Of a DNA stretch of 64,000 bases, positions 60,482 to 64,000 are shown one piece after another. The translations under genes and the position numbers were made by a program. Each line of letters begins with the position of its first letter. Within the stretch, counting starts at the first letter, position 1. The notes below the pieces were generated by a model. The model made no database searches and had not been told where the DNA came from. It worked only from the letters and a program-made list of their open reading frames with translations. The stretch is from Prunella strophiata (lineage: Eukaryota > Chordata > Aves > Passeriformes > Prunellidae), in NCBI GenBank assembly GCA_036583965.1, contig JAZBQD010000030.1, forward strand, positions 58,157,551-58,221,550, written 5' to 3'.

Positions 60482-62605
60482 GGATATAGGTTACAAAAAC
60501 CTCTTGCTGGACTCCCCTCTCAGCATGACCCTGAACTTGAGGATGGACTAACCCTGTGCTGCCCAATGCAAGCACAACTCACTGATGAGCATCCAGCTCT
60601 GGCACAGATCTGCTGTCAGAGTTTGTTAAAGCATTCTCACAATCCACTATATGGTAATTTTCACATAACAATGGAAAACAGATGTTTTAAATAGATAATG
60701 AAATTTCAATTCTGAAGTAAATAAGTGCAACACTTTCAACTTCATTTAAGTGAGATGCTGTGAATGCTTTTATCTCATCTAATATGTATATCTAAAAGTT
60801 AGAAAAAAATCCTTATTTGCTGACAATATTACCTGAAAGTATTCTTGTTCCCTGCAGACCCATATTTTTTCTTCTGCCAATCTGTACTTCACTCTTTAAC
60901 CCTATGGTTTACAGACAAATCAAAGCAGTTGTGTGGAAAAATTGTCTAAGTCAACAAATTGCCAAATATATACTTCAGAAATCACAGATTGTGTAATTTC
61001 AGCTCATTGTTTTAGTTCCCATTTTGTAGTCAAAATAAAGAAATAGGCATCTCTGTAAGATGATTTATCCATCTTGAGCTGTCTATTTTGCCACAGTGGT
61101 ATAAAGGGATGCAGCTTTAACTATGTAACTTTTAGACAACTGAGTCTGGATGTGATGAAATACATGACGAATGAATGTAGCTTTAAGAACTGAAAATTAA
61201 TCTGAGCTTTGCTATAGAAATGGTATACTGCTTACTCAGCCTTAATTCATTCTGAAATTGACTTCTAAGATCTTTTAAAAATCATGCAATAATTGAAACA
61301 TTTGGGTATTGGAAAACCATATTTGCATGGGTCATAAATTACTGTAAGTTCCTAAGCCTTCTATGGCTGTCAGTGTTCTTAGTTTCCTTTTGAATGGGGA
61401 GGGTTTTTCTTCCATTATCTGACACAAGTATACAGGCTGTGCACGGATCAGAGGATATCTGCTCTCTAACTTTCTTTTATTACTCTTGCCCTGAGTGATG
61501 AACCCTCCAGTTCAGCTGTTTTTATGATGCTCTATTTCTTACAAGGCCAGCATCCTGTAAAGAAAGGAGGAGATAGTTCTGTTCTTTTGGAAATTTGCAT
61601 GTGAACACTAGCTACAAGACAAGTAAATGCACATTCACCATGAGCACAGTTCATGGAGTGATGAGGACACAGCCTCAGAGGGAATGATTGTTTCACAACA
61701 AGGAGCTCATGCATTTAAAATTGCTCAGCACCTGGGCTTGAAATGAGTCCATGCTCCTGTTGCTTAATGCTGTCTCACAGTAGTTTTGGCACCAAGACTG
61801 ACAGCTTGAAGGGTTATTCACAAAATCATATAGCATGTTGAATTCTGGTAATGTATTTTTTCCCTCCCCTGGCAAGATTGCAAGAAAAAAAATTGGCTGT
61901 ATCTTTGTAGATGTGCATCTGGCTAAAGGGCAAAACCTGGCTATCAATTTTATCACTATTAACCTATAGTTTTGGGATTTGTACTTTACTTAGTCAACAT
62001 AAACTTTGAATCTCATTTTTGCCTTAAGAAAATTGTTTCTTTCCCACCTAAGTGATGAGTGCATGTGCATGTGATTTTCAGACATTGTCTTGATTAAGTT
62101 TTTACTCCTTTGGTGGTATTGAGAATCTAAAATTTTTACAAATGTGAAAGCTGACAGCTGCCTGCAAATACAGATGCTGTCTTATGAGTGAACATAGAAG
62201 ATCAGACTGAGTGTCTCAGTACTAATGAGAGTCTCAGTGCTACTGAGAAAAGTACCTCTTTGCTGTAAATGATTCGTGGTGGATACCTAGGCAAAGTATA
62301 ATTAACTGGGCCCTCTTTCACTGTTCTGCTGTTAACTTGAGGCTTTCCTTGACCATTTGATACTGCAAAAGAACAGGGAAAAGTTTTAGGGTGGTAGGGA
62401 GGATCCAATAGGTGAAGTGTTAACAAAAAGAGAGTCCTGGCATAAAGTCTGATCATGAAGCCTTTCTTGGAACAGCTCTACTACTACAATTGCCATGTTC
62501 TTCCACTTCTGTGTAGGCAGCCACCATTGATTCCTGTCAGAAACATGATACTGGAAAAAGCAGACAATTAGTCTGACTAGTAAGAAACTTTTAAAATTTA
62601 TAGTA
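60482..62605. other. AT-rich unique sequence, nothing seen
   Basis: No recognisable gene or repeat. A small imperfect tandem repeat (gtctcagtactaatgaga / gtctcagtgctactgaga) lies at about 62213-62249. Confidence 0.5.
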
Positions 62606-63480
62606 GCATCACAGAATCACAGAGCACTGTGGGCTAGTTGGTACTTCAGGCAGTTTCTAGTTCAATATCAAAGCTGCTTTAGCTATGAGGTCAGACCAGG
62701 TTACAAACCAGGTCTTTATCCAGCTGCACCTTGAAAACTCCAAGGTTAAAAATTGCAGTCTCTTTGGGAAACTGTCCCACCCCTTTATTTTCTTCATAGT
62801 AAAAAGTTTTTTTTCTGTAGAACCAGTATGTCATGCTCAACTTATGTCTTCTACTCAATTTATGTTCTTTGTCTTTTGTCCTCCCACACTGCACCCCCAT
62901 GAAGAACCTGGTTCTACCTTCTTGCTGAAGAAGCTGAACTCCTTGTCCTTGAGAAGAGTAAAAGAAAATTGCAGCATCAAGCTGACCTCAGTATTTTACA
63001 TATGGTCTAATAGGTAAAACATAGAGGGGAAAAATCACTTCTCTTGAACTACTGGCCATTTTCCAAGAAAAATTTTGGCCCACATTGAGCACATGGTCCA
63101 CCAAGGTCCCCATGTCTTTTTCACAAGAGCTATTCCCCAACTGGTCAGTCCCTCATGTGCAATCAGTTCTTCCTGCTAGGGGCAGGAGTTTGCAATTGTC
63201 CTTGTTGATTTTCCTAAGGTTGGTCCATTCCTGCAGCCTGTGCCTAGTGCCCCCTCTACAGCAGCACTACCCCAAGCATGTCACAATTTGATGATGCCTG
63301 CAAACTCTGTGAGAACTCACTCTTTCATCTCCTGCAAGCTACAGATAAAGATGTTGACAGGACAGATTGGAGCACAGACTCACACAGAACTCTTCTTGTT
63401 ACCAGCTTACTGGTAGAATATAACAAACCCAGGGAAAAGAGACTGCACCATAGATGCCAATTCTACAGGTTTGATGTGAC
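62606..63480 (-). mobile_element. CR1 LINE, 3' part of ORF2 and tail
   Basis: The plus-strand reading starts with the inverted tail catcacagaatcacagag. It runs through gggaaactgtcccacccc-type sequence, the cccacattgagcacatggtc, caaggtccccatgtctt block, ttgcaattgtccttgttgat and tttgatgatgcctgcaaact (the antisense of the FADD region). It then reads acagataaagatgttgacag and ttcttgttaccagcttactg. This covers the reverse transcriptase palm through the 3' end, strongly diverged with indels. The 5' edge is approximate. Confidence 0.85.
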
Positions 63481-64000
63481 TTGATGATTAAACATTTGAG
63501 AAACTTTCAAAGGTGAAAATAGGGTGAGACTGTACATTTGTTCACTGGCATTATACTGAAATGCATATAAAGCACTTGCAGTTACTTTTGCTGCAAGTAA
63601 GAAACAAAGAGTCATCAAATTAGAGCACCTTTCACAACTTCTGTAGTGCCTTTATTCTTTCCTGTCCATAAAAAAAAAAAAAAAATGGGATATTTATTTC
63701 ACTTAGAGGTATATATAGCATCTGTTCTTTTTCCTTTTTTGAGGGGTTTCAAAAACAGTAGAAAACATGAAAAAAAGATTACCAAAATCAATACTGCTCT
63801 TTATTTAAAGGGCATTTTCTAAGCATCTGGAATGTCTAATGTACAAGAAGCTGGATTTTATTTGGCTAAGTGTAGAACTGTATGTAGCATTGTAGTGCTG
63901 GGTTTGAGTATATGTGATTTTTTAAAAATCTGGACTGTTACATTAGTGAAATAAATACTAAAAGTTATACATTCATTAAAGACAATATAGATATGCTTAA
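63481..64000. other. AT-rich sequence at window end, nothing seen
   Basis: Contains a 16-base A run (63670-63685). No gene or repeat family recognised. Confidence 0.5.

Noticed and set aside
1..64000. CRISPR arrays, operons, bacterial promoters, tRNA or rRNA genes
   Set aside because: The sequence is vertebrate. No regularly spaced repeats, no cloverleaf-like candidates with A and B boxes, and no rRNA similarity were noticed.

Overview
The window reads as non-coding DNA from a bird, most likely a neoavian and possibly a songbird. It is AT-rich throughout. I found no credible protein-coding gene, tRNA, rRNA or CRISPR array on either strand. The evidence for a bird is the repeat content: several 5'-truncated CR1 LINEs (the dominant avian LINE), at least five LTR fragments or solo LTRs of avian endogenous retrovirus families, and G/T-rich (A/C-rich) simple tracts. 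Open frames are all short. The longest (about 125 codons, minus strand, near 20.4-20.8 kb) is in the range expected by chance in 64 kb of AT-rich DNA read in six frames. The frames I recognise are remnants of CR1 ORF2. The region looks like a gene desert or a long intron; the sequence cannot separate these.

Layout. 0-10 kb: AT-rich unique sequence with a plus-strand partial LTR (about 1.5-2.0 kb) and old CR1 tails. 10-21 kb: mostly unique sequence, with a 44-base T run at 11.43 kb, two GC-richer patches (9.1-9.4 and 10.9-11.3 kb) and a possible LTR at 17.1 kb. 22-23.3 kb: a CR1 LINE whose ORF2 end is split by a 309-bp solo LTR with a 6-bp target-site duplication. 26-30 kb: two CR1 3' ends, a short LTR and a G/T-rich tract. 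36.2 kb: a plus-strand LTR with a clear TATA box. 38.7-40.1 kb: two 156/157-bp arms in inverted orientation about 0.9 kb apart and, just outside the second arm, a MIR-like ancient SINE. 41.5-42.4 kb: a minus-strand CR1 with an internal deletion. 51.4-52.6 kb: a minus-strand LTR fragment joined to an internal piece of CR1 reverse transcriptase. 58.5-60.5 kb: two minus-strand LTRs, the first complete with a 5-bp target-site duplication. 62.6-63.5 kb: a minus-strand CR1 3' end.

Nothing here forms a working gene system. The most useful observations are the inverted pair of arms with its neighbouring SINE relic, the nested and chimeric transposon structures that give a relative insertion order, and a small CpG-dense, E-box-containing patch near 44.3 kb. 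Repeat families are assigned from memory of avian consensus sequences, so family names and outer boundaries are approximate unless a target-site duplication is stated.
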